Positions 8,204 through 17,998 of a stretch of DNA of 64,000 nt are shown in pieces. Made by a program: the position numbers and the translations under genes. Under the pieces are notes generated by a model, which was given only the letters and a program-made list of their open reading frames with translations, did no database searches and was not told the origin of the DNA. Position 1 is the first letter of the stretch. Every line of letters begins with the position of its first letter. Source of the stretch: an uncultured Dorea sp. (lineage in GTDB: Bacteria; Bacillota; Clostridia; Lachnospirales; Lachnospiraceae). Location of the stretch: assembly GCA_900550865.1 (NCBI GenBank), contig URTM01000003.1, forward strand, positions 1 through 64,000. The letters are read 5' to 3'.

Positions 8204-8782
8204 CTAATCCTCTATCCATATATTAGTCTCAAAATCAAAATGCTTAATAACATGAGCCGGGTTCCCTACTGCAACTGAGTATGCAGGAATACTTTTCGTT
8301 ACTACAGAACCAGCACCCACTATACTTTTTTCCCCTATTGTTACATTTGGAAGAATAAGAACATTATTCCCGATCCAAACCCCATTCTCAATTGTTACGC
8401 CCCCCGAAATATTTAAAGGATTATCTAGGTAATTCTTTGTAAGTGGCGAATTTCCATGATTATAATCTATGATGAAAACATCAGACGCTATCAGCACATT
8501 ATCACCGATTTGAACTCTATTGGCACATTGAATCGTCAAGTTCCGCGTTGCACGTACCCCAGATCCAATTATAATTGAGGGAGAAGTCTCAAATTTCTTA
8601 CCATTGTAAGAATCCCAGCACAAGAGTTTGCTATTCTCTCCTATCGCGATATTGGAACCGCATGATATATACTTGGGAAGCCGAAGCTGTAAAGAACCAT
8701 CGACATACAAACCTCTATGATTTCGCTTAAAATTGTATAATTCTATCTTTCTACAAATTTTTTTCTTTATATCCGAAAACAC
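8204..8782 (-). CDS. Hexapeptide-repeat O-acetyltransferase
   Basis: 192 residues with a central left-handed beta-helix (IAIGENSKLL, IGSGVRATRNLTIQCANRVQIGDNV), then the MAT/NodL-type active-site region (DYNHGNSPLTK) and the C-terminal signature NGVWIGNNVLILPNVTIG..SIVGAGSVVTKSIP...VGNPAHVIK. It probably adds O-acetyl groups to the repeat unit using acetyl-CoA. It is intact, unlike the two other acetyltransferase genes of the cluster, and lies tightly between the transferase and wzx. Confidence 0.82.
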   Translation of the reverse strand: MFSDIKKKICRKIELYNFKRNHRGLYVDGSLQLRLPKYISCGSNIAIGENSKLLCWDSYNGKKFETSPSIIIGSGVRATRNLTIQCANRVQIGDNVLIASDVFIIDYNHGNSPLTKNYLDNPLNISGGVTIENGVWIGNNVLILPNVTIGEKSIVGAGSVVTKSIPAYSVAVGNPAHVIKHFDFETNIWIED

Positions 8783-8801
8783 AGTCTGCTCCTTTCAAAA
8801 G

Positions 8802-9731
8802 CTACTCGGTAAAGCGGTCAACCCACGCTTCTATGGAATAATATTCTCGAACTTCGTCACTGTAGTTTCTAAAAGGCTTTGCAAAGAAAGCTTGAAGTTC
8901 ATCTGCAGTAGTTGTTTTTAAGTCAACAATGAAGATATTATTTTCGTCATAAAATACTGATTGTTTAACCGCAGTATTCGTTGTAACAAGTTTTTTATTA
9001 AAAAAGATTGCCTCCATCACTCTCATCGAATATCCATCTTGTTTCTGTTGCGCAATATCTAATATGGCACGACTGGTTCCGACCATCTTTAAATAATCGT
9101 AGTACCCTACATAATCATCTCGATATTCAAATGGAAATTTTTCTTTTCTTTCTCCCTTACTAACAATAACAAATCTTGGGGTTAATCCTGCAGAAGTAAA
9201 CATATCATATAACGATAAAATATCTTCCTTCCTGTCTTTTAAATATCCAAGGAACAAAGTATCATATTGTTCATGAGCTGTCTGCAAAGTCAAGGTGCGA
9301 TCATACATGATTGTATTGAACTTCAAACCATACTTTTCGCACTCTCCTCTATCGTATGAATAAAACTGAAATCCGGAATCCTTTACCGCATTATAAGTAA
9401 TTTCAAATTTTGATTCATCCTTTGCTATATTCCAAGAATAAAAATACAACTTCGAATTCGTAGCTTTCTGTGCAATATTTCGTAGAAGTTGAGAATCATA
9501 GGAAAAAGCCACATCTAATACAATTATTTTTTCATATGAATCAATATTTTTGAACCAATCCTGATAAAAGAAACATGTCCATTTCGATTTCGCTTTTCTG
9601 AGAAATTTGAGTACAGGATTATTGAACTCAGCGTGGTTCTTAAAGAGTCCTCTAATTGATAATCCCGGAATATGGACATGATCAAAATAGTACGCATTTT
9701 CGTTAGAGCATATCATAAGAGTTTTCTTCAT
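8802..9731 (-). CDS. Putative EPS glycosyltransferase, unassigned family
   Basis: 309 residues, no signal or membrane segment. The N-terminus (MKKTLMICSNENAYYF) and the C-terminal half suggest a two-domain, GT-B-like transferase. In that half, GTSRAILDIAQQKQDGYSMRVMEAIFFNKKLVTTN resembles the donor-binding part of CgeB/EPS transferases with the conserved 'G.s.R..E' pattern. It lies between the polymerase and an acetyltransferase in one direction with short gaps. It would add one sugar of the repeat unit. The fold assignment rests on weak similarity. Confidence 0.6.
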   Translation of the reverse strand: MKKTLMICSNENAYYFDHVHIPGLSIRGLFKNHAEFNNPVLKFLRKAKSKWTCFFYQDWFKNIDSYEKIIVLDVAFSYDSQLLRNIAQKATNSKLYFYSWNIAKDESKFEITYNAVKDSGFQFYSYDRGECEKYGLKFNTIMYDRTLTLQTAHEQYDTLFLGYLKDRKEDILSLYDMFTSAGLTPRFVIVSKGERKEKFPFEYRDDYVGYYDYLKMVGTSRAILDIAQQKQDGYSMRVMEAIFFNKKLVTTNTAVKQSVFYDENNIFIVDLKTTTADELQAFFAKPFRNYSDEVREYYSIEAWVDRFTE

Positions 9732-9740
9732 TGGTTATTG

Positions 9741-10991
9741 TCACCTCCTCATATTCTTAGTTGCTACCAAATACATCGGAATCATGAAAAATGCCGGATA
9801 TATCAAATCTGTTTGTGCCAAAGTAGTATTTACAAAAAGCAAAACATACAAAAATGCAACTGTTCTTCTTTGATATCTAAACACCGGCGTGAATATCATT
9901 CCAAGAACTATCAACCATGGGATAATCCCATAAACAGCAGCAAAAGCTAAAAGACTTGCTGCTACTAAACCACTTCCAAAAGCATTTCGTGCTGCATAGA
10001 ACGCGTCATATCCTACTCCCAATGGATGCTGAAAAACGGTTGCAAGACTAATCAACATGGTTCCTAATCTATACTGACCTGTCCCCGATGATACATCAAA
10101 ACCGCTACCAGAAGATCCAAATAGTTTTTCGATAATCTGTTTATACAAAATACTATCATTTGCTCTTGTTGCATAATCTACAAATAAAACAACGAAAGCA
10201 ATAAAAACCAATCCCATTAAGTAAAATTTAACTCGGCTCACCTCATGTTGTTGATGAGTAAAATAAAAGAAAAACAAGATGAGAACCAATCCCAAATAAC
10301 CTGTCGTCGATTGAGCTGTAATAATTCCTATTAAGATTATATTTAAGCATCTTCTATATCGTCTTTCCGCTGCAAAAGAGAGTTTATCTTTCCAAAACAG
10401 TAACACAAACAATGCCATGTTCAAAACAATCTGATAGACTCCTGGTTCAGTGAAAATGCCACAATTTCTTGTGGGATGAATTTCCAAGTAGCTATACAGA
10501 AGTACTCCTTTACCATGCCAATATGTTTCCCATCCTGCTGTTCCCAGCGCCTGAGTATCATAAGATTGAGCCGGCCAAAGTTTGACTAAATTCGGTGCAA
10601 TACAAAAGACGGCCCAAAACACAATACTAATTGCTGCAAAAAATTCAACAGTTTGAATCCATCTATTTAAAAAATTTTCTCTATCACAACAAATAGCAAT
10701 TTGTGTGGAAAGAATACACACAGCAAACTGACACCACGCAGAAATTCCTACACCACCAACCAAAAATCTAGAAAATACAGTAAAGAACAACAATAATAAA
10801 AGAAAGTAAATCGAATACCGAGATTGATATTTGTTCTTAAAAGCAATCAAGGCAGCATATACTATAAGTAACACAAAATACTTCATAGTTCCTGTCCAGT
10901 ACTTTGCAAACAAACAACTTCCAGGAATTATGAACATGAGGTATATCAATAAATATTGTGTAATCGCCGATTTGTTAATTCTGATTTTCAT
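9741..10991 (-). CDS. Wzy-like polysaccharide polymerase
   Basis: About 416 residues and roughly 10-12 hydrophobic segments. A large polar loop holds HPTRNCGIFTEPGVYQIVLN, whose 'R..G.f.EPg' pattern is typical of O-antigen/EPS polymerases. The start at 10991 (MKIRINKS) has AAGGAGA at a good distance; the ATG at 11018 lies upstream of that site. It would join lipid-linked repeat units outside the membrane after Wzx transport. Polymerases are very divergent, so the call depends on topology, this loop and its neighbours. Confidence 0.75.
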   Translation of the reverse strand: MKIRINKSAITQYLLIYLMFIIPGSCLFAKYWTGTMKYFVLLIVYAALIAFKNKYQSRYSIYFLLLLLFFTVFSRFLVGGVGISAWCQFAVCILSTQIAICCDRENFLNRWIQTVEFFAAISIVFWAVFCIAPNLVKLWPAQSYDTQALGTAGWETYWHGKGVLLYSYLEIHPTRNCGIFTEPGVYQIVLNMALFVLLFWKDKLSFAAERRYRRCLNIILIGIITAQSTTGYLGLVLILFFFYFTHQQHEVSRVKFYLMGLVFIAFVVLFVDYATRANDSILYKQIIEKLFGSSGSGFDVSSGTGQYRLGTMLISLATVFQHPLGVGYDAFYAARNAFGSGLVAASLLAFAAVYGIIPWLIVLGMIFTPVFRYQRRTVAFLYVLLFVNTTLAQTDLIYPAFFMIPMYLVATKNMRR

Positions 10992-11072
10992 TCCATTCTC
11001 CTTTTCCGATTGCTTCAAATTTCACAAAGACAATACAGTTTGATCTCGCATTTAATCAAATTACGGAGAAAC

Positions 11073-12119
11073 TTATCGAACCAGCAACGCTTTCCACATA
11101 CCAAATATTCTATCGTCTGTGAGTTCTTCACGAATTTTAACAGACTCTTTAGAAAAAGATTCTCCAAGTTTTTTGTCTTCCATTAAGGCGAGCATACGAT
11201 CAGCCATCACATCCGCATCTCCTACAGGAATCAAATAACCATTTCCCCCGTCACGAATATACATTCTAGCGCCACCTACCGGGCAATCCGTGCATACCGC
11301 CGGAATTCCAATTGCCAACGCTTCCAACATGGAATTCGAAATACCTTCATAGTCAGAGGAAGAAACATAAATAGCCGATTCGGCCATAATTTTGTGAATT
11401 TCACTGGAGAAACCGTGAAATTTCACCGCCTCCGAAATGCCCAACTGCTCAGCGTACCTCACAAGGGCTTCCTTCAGCTCCCCTTCTCCGTAAATCGAAA
11501 GTTTATAGTCCTGCCGCTTTTCCCAAACAATACGGTATGCGTCCAATAGCATAAAAAGGTTCTTTTGTTTGTTAATACGGCATGCAACCACAACTTCTTT
11601 TCGGTGGTTTTCTTCATTCCAGTAGGGTAATCCGCTCTTCACAGGGTTGGGAATCAAGACTCCATGTTCACGGATCTTTTGGCAAAAATAATCTCTGGCA
11701 TCTGGGGTTTGAAATACGATTTTATCCGCATCCCAATACACTAAATTTCTAAGGATCTTTTTAAGCCCACTATTAAAGAACTTTGTCGGATCATTCCGCA
11801 AGGAATATATTTTAAAAAGTTTTTTATTGCCAATTAAGAAAATACCCTCAACAGAAATAAAAGAAATCATGACTTCTATATTATTTTTCTTTATGTATTT
11901 TCTCAGATTAATAGCAATAGATAGCTGCCCTCTAAATCCGCCTCTTTCTGTTCCTATATAATCATATTGAACTTTCGGATCCAAATAATATTCCCTTCTA
12001 TCTGAATGTACGGCACAGAAAAACACCTCGTTCTCGTTCAATAAATGGTTTGCTAAATTAACAGCCACACGTTCTGCTCCACCACCACCGGCACTGTGAG
12101 ATATAATAGCTATATTCAT
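11073..12119 (-). CDS. Glycosyltransferase family 4
   Basis: 348 residues, GT-B fold. The start at 12119 (MNIAIISHSAGGGGAERVAVNLANHL) is chosen because GGAGG lies 8 bases upstream and it begins at the domain edge. The acceptor-domain GGGGAERV motif is followed by a C-terminal donor site (KFHGFSSEIHKIMAESAIYVSSSDYEGISNSMLEALA), with the E-x7-E pair of retaining GT4 enzymes. A cytoplasmic or membrane-associated transferase adding one sugar to the lipid-linked unit; specificity unknown. Confidence 0.88.
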   Translation of the reverse strand: MNIAIISHSAGGGGAERVAVNLANHLLNENEVFFCAVHSDRREYYLDPKVQYDYIGTERGGFRGQLSIAINLRKYIKKNNIEVMISFISVEGIFLIGNKKLFKIYSLRNDPTKFFNSGLKKILRNLVYWDADKIVFQTPDARDYFCQKIREHGVLIPNPVKSGLPYWNEENHRKEVVVACRINKQKNLFMLLDAYRIVWEKRQDYKLSIYGEGELKEALVRYAEQLGISEAVKFHGFSSEIHKIMAESAIYVSSSDYEGISNSMLEALAIGIPAVCTDCPVGGARMYIRDGGNGYLIPVGDADVMADRMLALMEDKKLGESFSKESVKIREELTDDRIFGMWKALLVR

Positions 12120-12145
12120 TCGTCCATCCTCCACTATCCTTACAG

Positions 12146-13270
12146 TCAAATTCCAATCTGCTCTGCCAGCATTTCCTCTAAAATCCGAATGGATTCTATT
12201 CTACTTATACCAATCTTTTCATTCGCTTCCTTAAAATCGATCTCCTGATCGATATATGAAAAATCATTCAAATCTCGAACGATTCTATCTGTCAGTCCAG
12301 TCAATTCTAAAATACTCTGATTTCGGCTGCTGGTTCCTGTATTCGGAAGCACTTCGACAAACTGTGTATTGAAATTGATAGCAAAAGCTGTACCATGAAA
12401 TGAATCTGTTACCATATAGGCAGCATTTTTTACAAGATCCAAAAATCCGCTGATATCAGGGCAGTACACAAACTTTCCGCTACGTTTTGCTTGGTGAAGC
12501 AACGGTGAAACGCGGAGCAATGGTAACTCTGCTTTTTCAGCAAACTTCACTGCGTAGTGATCTAAATCCGAATTTGCATGGATCTGATAAACAAGTACAT
12601 ATTTTTCAGGTTTCTTCATTGGTTTGACATATTCGGACCAAGCATCAGCGTCCATTAATAAAGTAGGATCAAGTACCTGCTTTGCCGAAATGTCCATTTT
12701 TTTCAGGAGTTCAACCGCAACGTTCTCTCTAACGGCCAAACTGTCATATTTTTTTAAAAGCACTCCATATTCTTTGAGTGTTTGTTCATCAAATATTGCT
12801 TTTCCAAAACTGGCCGCAAAAGCAAGCTTGCGTGAACTTTTCGGGACAAAATCAAGAAAATAAGTTGGATCGTAATGTCCGGTAGAGATAGGTCCCCACA
12901 CCTGATCGCTTCCGGTAAGAAAAACTTCGTCCTTTTTCTCAGCATACAATTTCTTAAGCTCCCCTGTTGTGGCACAACAGGGTCCCATCAGCAGGTATTT
13001 TTTTCTCATCGCCAAGAATTTTCTATCCATCAACAAAGTTTCAGGCTCCGCCACCATTAGATATATCGCTTTTTTAATCGGATTGCGTCTCCACTTTGTT
13101 TTTTGTTCAAGCTGCGTAATCGCCATCCTAACGCCAGTTTCGCATTTCGGAATATAATTTATTATTCGACACTCATGCCCCAGATTCATAATCACTCTTT
13201 GTGTTGCAATTGCCTGTAACAGAGAACCATAATTCGTCGGAGCATGTCTTGTAATCACATTTACAACCAT
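12146..13270 (-). CDS. Polysaccharide pyruvyl transferase family protein
   Basis: 374 residues of the CsaB/WcaK type. The N-terminus VNVITRHAPTNYGSLLQAIATQRV has the family TNYGs.LQ motif, and the C-terminal half has AYMVTDSFHGTAFAINFN, the TDSfHg donor-site motif. Family members transfer pyruvate from phosphoenolpyruvate to a sugar hydroxyl, giving a negatively charged ketal. The ATG at 13270 has GAGGT upstream. The next gene upstream is the FrhB-like protein, a pairing often seen in EPS loci. Confidence 0.85.
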   Translation of the reverse strand: MVVNVITRHAPTNYGSLLQAIATQRVIMNLGHECRIINYIPKCETGVRMAITQLEQKTKWRRNPIKKAIYLMVAEPETLLMDRKFLAMRKKYLLMGPCCATTGELKKLYAEKKDEVFLTGSDQVWGPISTGHYDPTYFLDFVPKSSRKLAFAASFGKAIFDEQTLKEYGVLLKKYDSLAVRENVAVELLKKMDISAKQVLDPTLLMDADAWSEYVKPMKKPEKYVLVYQIHANSDLDHYAVKFAEKAELPLLRVSPLLHQAKRSGKFVYCPDISGFLDLVKNAAYMVTDSFHGTAFAINFNTQFVEVLPNTGTSSRNQSILELTGLTDRIVRDLNDFSYIDQEIDFKEANEKIGISRIESIRILEEMLAEQIGI

Positions 13271-13274
13271 CAAA

Positions 13275-14486
13275 TTACCTCTTCAAAATTTTCTTCAACC
13301 TCTTGCGCACTTTTTGCGGAATCAAATCATATCCAGTATAGAGTAAAATCTGATAACGATATTTCCTGCTGAAATAGCGCTCTACACCTTCATATCCGTT
13401 TCTTCTATTAATGTCCAAGATATTATTACGTTCCATTGGCATGACTGAAGGTGCCTTTAACTGCCCATTGGTCTTCGCAACCTTTGCAAACTGGGACGGA
13501 ACAAAATGAATCTGATTTTCTATAAGTTCGAATAATTCCTGTCCCTTAGGGGAATTGATTAGAAGGCAGGAAATGCCTTTTTCTTTATCAAAGTCAGGAT
13601 CATGATCCAACTCAGGATGTTCGTTTTCAATACCCCAATAGTCCCCAATTGTCACGTCTCCAACTCTGCTTGAGCCGGCATACGGGCAGCTGTAGCAGTT
13701 TTCTCGAAATATTTTACAATCATAGAAAAGCGAAAGATATGACTGAACTTTTGCAGTTTTAAAAATCGTCGTCTTCTTATCCCCGCGAACAATCTCAAAG
13801 GCAGTATTCATCCCCCAACCTTTTGTTTTATCGCGGAACTTATACTCTGTTACTTTGCCACGATATTTCTTATTCAGCTCTTGAATATAACCATCAAAGA
13901 ATTCGGCAGAGGGAACGCCATGGCAAATGAGGTCCATTGTATAAAGGTTCTCATACACTTTCCCCAAATAGCTTTTTAAGCCAGCTATCTGGCACGGAGT
14001 ACCAGAAAAGAGAACCGTTCGCCCATGCTGCAGGCATTCCTTTGCCTGCTGATATGTCCTGCCAATCCGACTCTGCACATACTTCGATCCTTGCAGCTTC
14101 CAAAGATCCTCTTTATTCTCTACCATGATGTGGTGTGTATCGGGGTGACCGCTATCAAATGTTAATGTCGCACCAAACACACACCCACCATCCGACAAGA
14201 TAACTGAAGCCGCTGCTGAGAACAAGCCACCGGAAGCAGCCTTCATAATTTGCTTCTCATCTCTATTTGTCACAGCGTATGTACTTTCAACAGCATTCAA
14301 GTCTGATGTTTTATACTTGCAAACTCTCTTGCAGACGCCACATTCCACGCACTTGTTGGGATCGATTTCAGGATACAAAAATCCCTCCGCGTCCGGTTTC
14401 ATTGAGATCGCACTTTTGGAACAGACATTCAGGCAAGCCCCGCATGCGCAACAATCACTTTTATTCTCAAATAATACAACTCCCAT
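13275..14486 (-). CDS. FrhB-like Fe-S protein (coenzyme F420 hydrogenase/dehydrogenase beta family)
   Basis: 403 residues. Two N-terminal 4Fe-4S motifs are visible: CCACGACLNVCSKSA and CVECGVCKRVC. A FrhB-type domain follows (AASGGLFSAAA near residue 90, LFSGTPCQIAGLKSYLG, then a cysteine-rich NCYSCPYAG). Members in EPS clusters are not F420 enzymes of methanogens; their role is unknown, perhaps redox or flavin-dependent modification linked to the adjacent pyruvyl transferase. It lies 5 bases upstream of that gene, so the pair is co-transcribed. Confidence 0.82.
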   Translation of the reverse strand: MGVVLFENKSDCCACGACLNVCSKSAISMKPDAEGFLYPEIDPNKCVECGVCKRVCKYKTSDLNAVESTYAVTNRDEKQIMKAASGGLFSAAASVILSDGGCVFGATLTFDSGHPDTHHIMVENKEDLWKLQGSKYVQSRIGRTYQQAKECLQHGRTVLFSGTPCQIAGLKSYLGKVYENLYTMDLICHGVPSAEFFDGYIQELNKKYRGKVTEYKFRDKTKGWGMNTAFEIVRGDKKTTIFKTAKVQSYLSLFYDCKIFRENCYSCPYAGSSRVGDVTIGDYWGIENEHPELDHDPDFDKEKGISCLLINSPKGQELFELIENQIHFVPSQFAKVAKTNGQLKAPSVMPMERNNILDINRRNGYEGVERYFSRKYRYQILLYTGYDLIPQKVRKRLKKILKR

Positions 14487-14519
14487 TTATTCCCTCCACA
14501 AAAATATTGCAAATACCAA

Positions 14520-15602
14520 TCAAAAGGCAAGATAGTAATCCTGCAAAATTTTGTACGCAGTTTTGATATCATAATGGCTATTTGCAATTTCATTCCGGTC
14601 AGAACTTCTTTCCTGCCCTCTACACGCAATAATTCGATTAGCCCACGCTTCCGGAGAATCACTCAATGGAAGAAAACATACTTTCTCACTGAATGCGACT
14701 TCGCTGGGGACCTTATCAGAAAAAACACAAGGCAAGTCCGCGAACTGAGCTTCAACACCCACCACTGGAATTCCTTCAAAGTGGGATGGTAACACAAAAA
14801 CATCCATGGCCTGATAAAGCTCTGCGACATCGCTCCTATTGCCAAGAAACACCACCTGGTTGTTCAATGCAAGCTGCTCGACCAACGCTCTAAGTTCCTG
14901 CTCCTTTTCGCCGGTGCCTACCAGCAGCAGAATTGCGTTCTGTTCTTTTTTGACAATTTCAGCAAAAATTTTCAGCAGGAACCCATGGTTTTTCTGATAA
15001 GACAAACGCCCAACATGTCCGATAACAAACTGAGCTGTAAGGCCCAATTCTTTTCTCTTATCAGCCCTGACATCTGCATTGAAATAGAACTGCTCAGCAT
15101 CAACCGCGTTCGGAATAACCTTGAAATCATCATTTCTGTACAGAAACCGTCCAGCTTCCGATCCACACGCTAAGTGATAGTTAGCAACAGAGTTAATACC
15201 ATATCGGAACAGTTGCTTCAGAATATACTTAAAATCCTTGTCAATAGAGGTGTTATGGCTGTGAGCAATTCTCACAGGTACACCTGCCTTCTTCGCTGTC
15301 AGAAGAGGGAGATAGCTCATGGAGTCAATATGTGAATGAACGATTTTGTACTCCAGATGCTCCGCCCAAAATCGCTTCATATATTTGAAATATGCCGGGT
15401 AATTCTGTGGATACAATCTTGGAGCATAGTAAACCTTACCTCCAAGGCTAACAATTTCATCATCGTAATCGCTTTTCTCCGGTCGGTGCGTCAGAAAGTC
15501 GAACTGAACTCTCTCACGATCAATATTCCGATAATAATTCATCAGCATCGTTTCCAACCCAGCGCGATGCATGTCATTTACAACTTGTAAAATTCTTATC
15601 AC
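14520..15602 (-). CDS. Glycosyltransferase family 4, EpsF-like
   Basis: 360 residues. The opening RILQVVNDMHRAGLETMLMNYYR and the later HSHIDS, AHSHNT and CGSEAGRFLY blocks are characteristic of EpsF-type transferases. The donor site (GNRSDVAELYQAMDVFVLPSHFEGIPVVGVEAQ) has the E-x7-E arrangement. The start codon is GTG with AAAGGAGA upstream. It adds a sugar to the growing lipid-linked repeat unit at the cytoplasmic face. Sugar specificity cannot be read from the sequence. Confidence 0.88.
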   Translation of the reverse strand: MIRILQVVNDMHRAGLETMLMNYYRNIDRERVQFDFLTHRPEKSDYDDEIVSLGGKVYYAPRLYPQNYPAYFKYMKRFWAEHLEYKIVHSHIDSMSYLPLLTAKKAGVPVRIAHSHNTSIDKDFKYILKQLFRYGINSVANYHLACGSEAGRFLYRNDDFKVIPNAVDAEQFYFNADVRADKRKELGLTAQFVIGHVGRLSYQKNHGFLLKIFAEIVKKEQNAILLLVGTGEKEQELRALVEQLALNNQVVFLGNRSDVAELYQAMDVFVLPSHFEGIPVVGVEAQFADLPCVFSDKVPSEVAFSEKVCFLPLSDSPEAWANRIIACRGQERSSDRNEIANSHYDIKTAYKILQDYYLAF

Positions 15603-15639
15603 TGTCCGTTCTCCTTTCCGCGCCGTTCTATCGTCTCCA

Positions 15640-16890
15640 TTAATCCCTCTGGAAAATATCTCTTGTATAAACCTTGTCCTTCACATCATCCAAGCAACTA
15701 TCATATCTATTTGCAATAATCGCCTGGCTCATTTCTTTGAACTTCGCCAGATCATTTACAACCTTACTTCCAAAGAAAGTCTCGCCATCTTTCAGAGTCG
15801 GTTCGTAAATAATCACCGTTGCTCCCTTGGCCTTAATACGCTTCATGACCCCCTGAATGGAACTCTGTCGGAAGTTGTCGCTGTTACTCTTCATGGTCAG
15901 ACGATATACTCCAACCACGACATCCTTCTCCTTGTTCTCATCCCAGCTATCATTTGCTTCGTAAGCACCAGCAATTTCCAGCACACGGTCGGCGATGAAG
16001 TCTTTACGAGTCCTGTTGCTCTCAACAATAGCTTCAATCAGGTTTTCCGGCACATCTGCATAGTTTGCCAGCAGCTGCTTGGTGTCTTTAGGCAAGCAAT
16101 ATCCACCATAGCCAAAGGACGGATTATTATAATGAGTACCAATACGAGGATCAAGGCAGACACCATTGATGATCTGCTGGGTATTCAGGCCCTTCATCTC
16201 GGCATAAGTATCCAGTTCGTTGAAGTAACTAACACGCAGTGCCAGATAGGTGTTGGCGAACAGTTTAACAGCCTCTGCCTCAGTGAAGCCCATGAACAGC
16301 GTGTCAATATTCTCCTTGATAGCACCTTCCTGCAGGAGTTCTGCGAAAGTGTGTGCTGCCTTTACCAAACGAGCATTTTCCACATCCGTGCCGACGATGA
16401 TACGAGAAGGGTAAAGGTTATCATACAAAGCCTTACTCTCACGCAGGAACTCCGGACTGAAAATGATATTGTCGCAGTGGAACTTCTTACGAACGCTTGC
16501 TGTATAGCCAACCGGAATAGTGCTCTTGATGACCATAATAGCTTCCGGGTTATACTCAATAACCAGCTTGATTACAGCTTCCACTGCACTGGTATCAAAA
16601 AAGTTCTTTTTGCTATCGTAGTTTGTCGGTGCAGCGATTACTACAAAATCAGCTTCACTGTATGCTTCCTTTGCATCCAGAGTCGCAGTCAAATCCAGCT
16701 CTTTCTCTGCAAGATATTTTTCAATGTATTCGTCCTGAATCGGTGACTTTTTATTATTGATAAGTTCAACTTTCTCAGGAATAATATCCACAGCAGTCAC
16801 CTTGTGGTGCTGAGACAGCAGTGTAGCAATGGAAAGACCAACATAACCCGTTCCAGCAACGGCAATCTTTAAATCTTTAAACTCTCTCAT
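15640..16890 (-). CDS. ugd: UDP-glucose 6-dehydrogenase
   Basis: 416 residues. Oxidises UDP-glucose to UDP-glucuronate with two NAD+. The Rossmann motif VAGTGYVGLS is at residues 10-19. KSTIPVGYT, FSPEFLRE and the catalytic-cysteine loop GYGGYCLPKDTKQL are all present, as in the short bacterial (Streptococcus HasB-like) type. GAGGGA precedes the ATG. It is downstream of the CapI-like epimerase, which acts on its product, so the pair supplies acidic sugars to the EPS. Confidence 0.93.
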   Translation of the reverse strand: MREFKDLKIAVAGTGYVGLSIATLLSQHHKVTAVDIIPEKVELINNKKSPIQDEYIEKYLAEKELDLTATLDAKEAYSEADFVVIAAPTNYDSKKNFFDTSAVEAVIKLVIEYNPEAIMVIKSTIPVGYTASVRKKFHCDNIIFSPEFLRESKALYDNLYPSRIIVGTDVENARLVKAAHTFAELLQEGAIKENIDTLFMGFTEAEAVKLFANTYLALRVSYFNELDTYAEMKGLNTQQIINGVCLDPRIGTHYNNPSFGYGGYCLPKDTKQLLANYADVPENLIEAIVESNRTRKDFIADRVLEIAGAYEANDSWDENKEKDVVVGVYRLTMKSNSDNFRQSSIQGVMKRIKAKGATVIIYEPTLKDGETFFGSKVVNDLAKFKEMSQAIIANRYDSCLDDVKDKVYTRDIFQRD

Positions 16891-16911
16891 TTCTCTATCC
16901 CTCTAATTCTC

Positions 16912-17961
16912 TTATTTATAAAACTCAGCATACCATTCCGCGAACTTTCTTAATCCAGCCCGCAGACTTGTGCTCGGCTTGTATCCAAAGTCACGCTCCA
17001 GTGCGCCGGTATCTGCATAGGTCACAGGCACATCACCAGGCTGCATCGGAACTAGCTCCTTGTGGGCCTCGAAGTCATAATCTTCCGGAAGTACCTTCGC
17101 TCTTACTAACTCCTCACTCAGAATCTGCACGAAGTCTAGCAGATTCTCTGGGTTCTGATTGCCGATGTTGTAAACTGCATACGGTGGAATCGGCAGACCA
17201 TCTTCACCGTTCTTCTTGTCCGGAGCCTTCTTCATTACGCGGACAACGCCTTCAACGATATCATCCACATAAGTAAAGTCACGCTTGCAGTTGCCATAGT
17301 TGAAGATCTTGATGGTTTCACCCTTCACCAGTTTGTTAGTGAATCCAAAGTAAGCCATATCGGGGCGACCTGCAGGACCATAGACCGTAAAGAACCTCAA
17401 CCCAGTGGACGGGATGTTATACAACTTAGAATAAGCATGAGCCATCAGTTCATTGGATTTCTTGGTAGCTGCATAAAGGGAAACCGGATTGTCAACCTTG
17501 TCATCTGTGCTGTACGGAACCTTCTTGTTGGAACCGTAGACGGAGGAAGAAGAAGCATAAACCAAATGTTCCAAGCTCTCGCAATGGCGGCATGCTTCAA
17601 GAATATTGAAAAAGCCGACCAAGTTAGATTCCACATAAGCATCCGGGTTGGTGATGGAGTAGCGCACACCAGCCTGTGCTGCAAGGTTAACGACCACAGA
17701 TGGCTTATACTTCTCAAACAGCTCAGTGATCAGTGCCTTGTCAGCTATATTGCCTTTGACAAAAGTAAATGTGGGATACTTGGCCAGCTCGTTTAAACGG
17801 AACTCTTTCAGTGCTACATCATAGTAGGCATTCATGTTATCGATGCCGATAACCGTAGCGGAAGGCGCTTCCTGACAAATTCGTTTCACAAGGTTGGATC
17901 CTATAAAGCCCGCCGCGCCTGTGACTAAAATTGTTTTTTTATCTAAAGTTACTATACTCAT
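16912..17961 (-). CDS. UDP-glucuronate 4-epimerase (CapI type)
   Basis: 349-residue SDR. ILVTGAAGFIGSNLVKR is near residue 11, NLAAQAGVRYSITNP is the typical GAE/CapI motif, YAATKKSNEL is the catalytic YxxxK, and FTVYGPAGRPDMA the substrate loop. It interconverts UDP-glucuronate and UDP-galacturonate and lies next to ugd. AAGGAG precedes the start. Its 5' side is a 300-base region of alternating repeats (17999-18231), which makes it the first gene after a possible regulatory leader. Confidence 0.88.
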   Translation of the reverse strand: MSIVTLDKKTILVTGAAGFIGSNLVKRICQEAPSATVIGIDNMNAYYDVALKEFRLNELAKYPTFTFVKGNIADKALITELFEKYKPSVVVNLAAQAGVRYSITNPDAYVESNLVGFFNILEACRHCESLEHLVYASSSSVYGSNKKVPYSTDDKVDNPVSLYAATKKSNELMAHAYSKLYNIPSTGLRFFTVYGPAGRPDMAYFGFTNKLVKGETIKIFNYGNCKRDFTYVDDIVEGVVRVMKKAPDKKNGEDGLPIPPYAVYNIGNQNPENLLDFVQILSEELVRAKVLPEDYDFEAHKELVPMQPGDVPVTYADTGALERDFGYKPSTSLRAGLRKFAEWYAEFYK

Positions 17962-17998
17962 TGCATTCGTCTCCTTATTTTCGAAGCATATATATCAA

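Noticed and set aside
15571..16746. 391-codon plus-strand ORF opposite ugd
   Set aside because: It lies antisense to a gene with all UDP-glucose dehydrogenase motifs, and its translation has no family resemblance.
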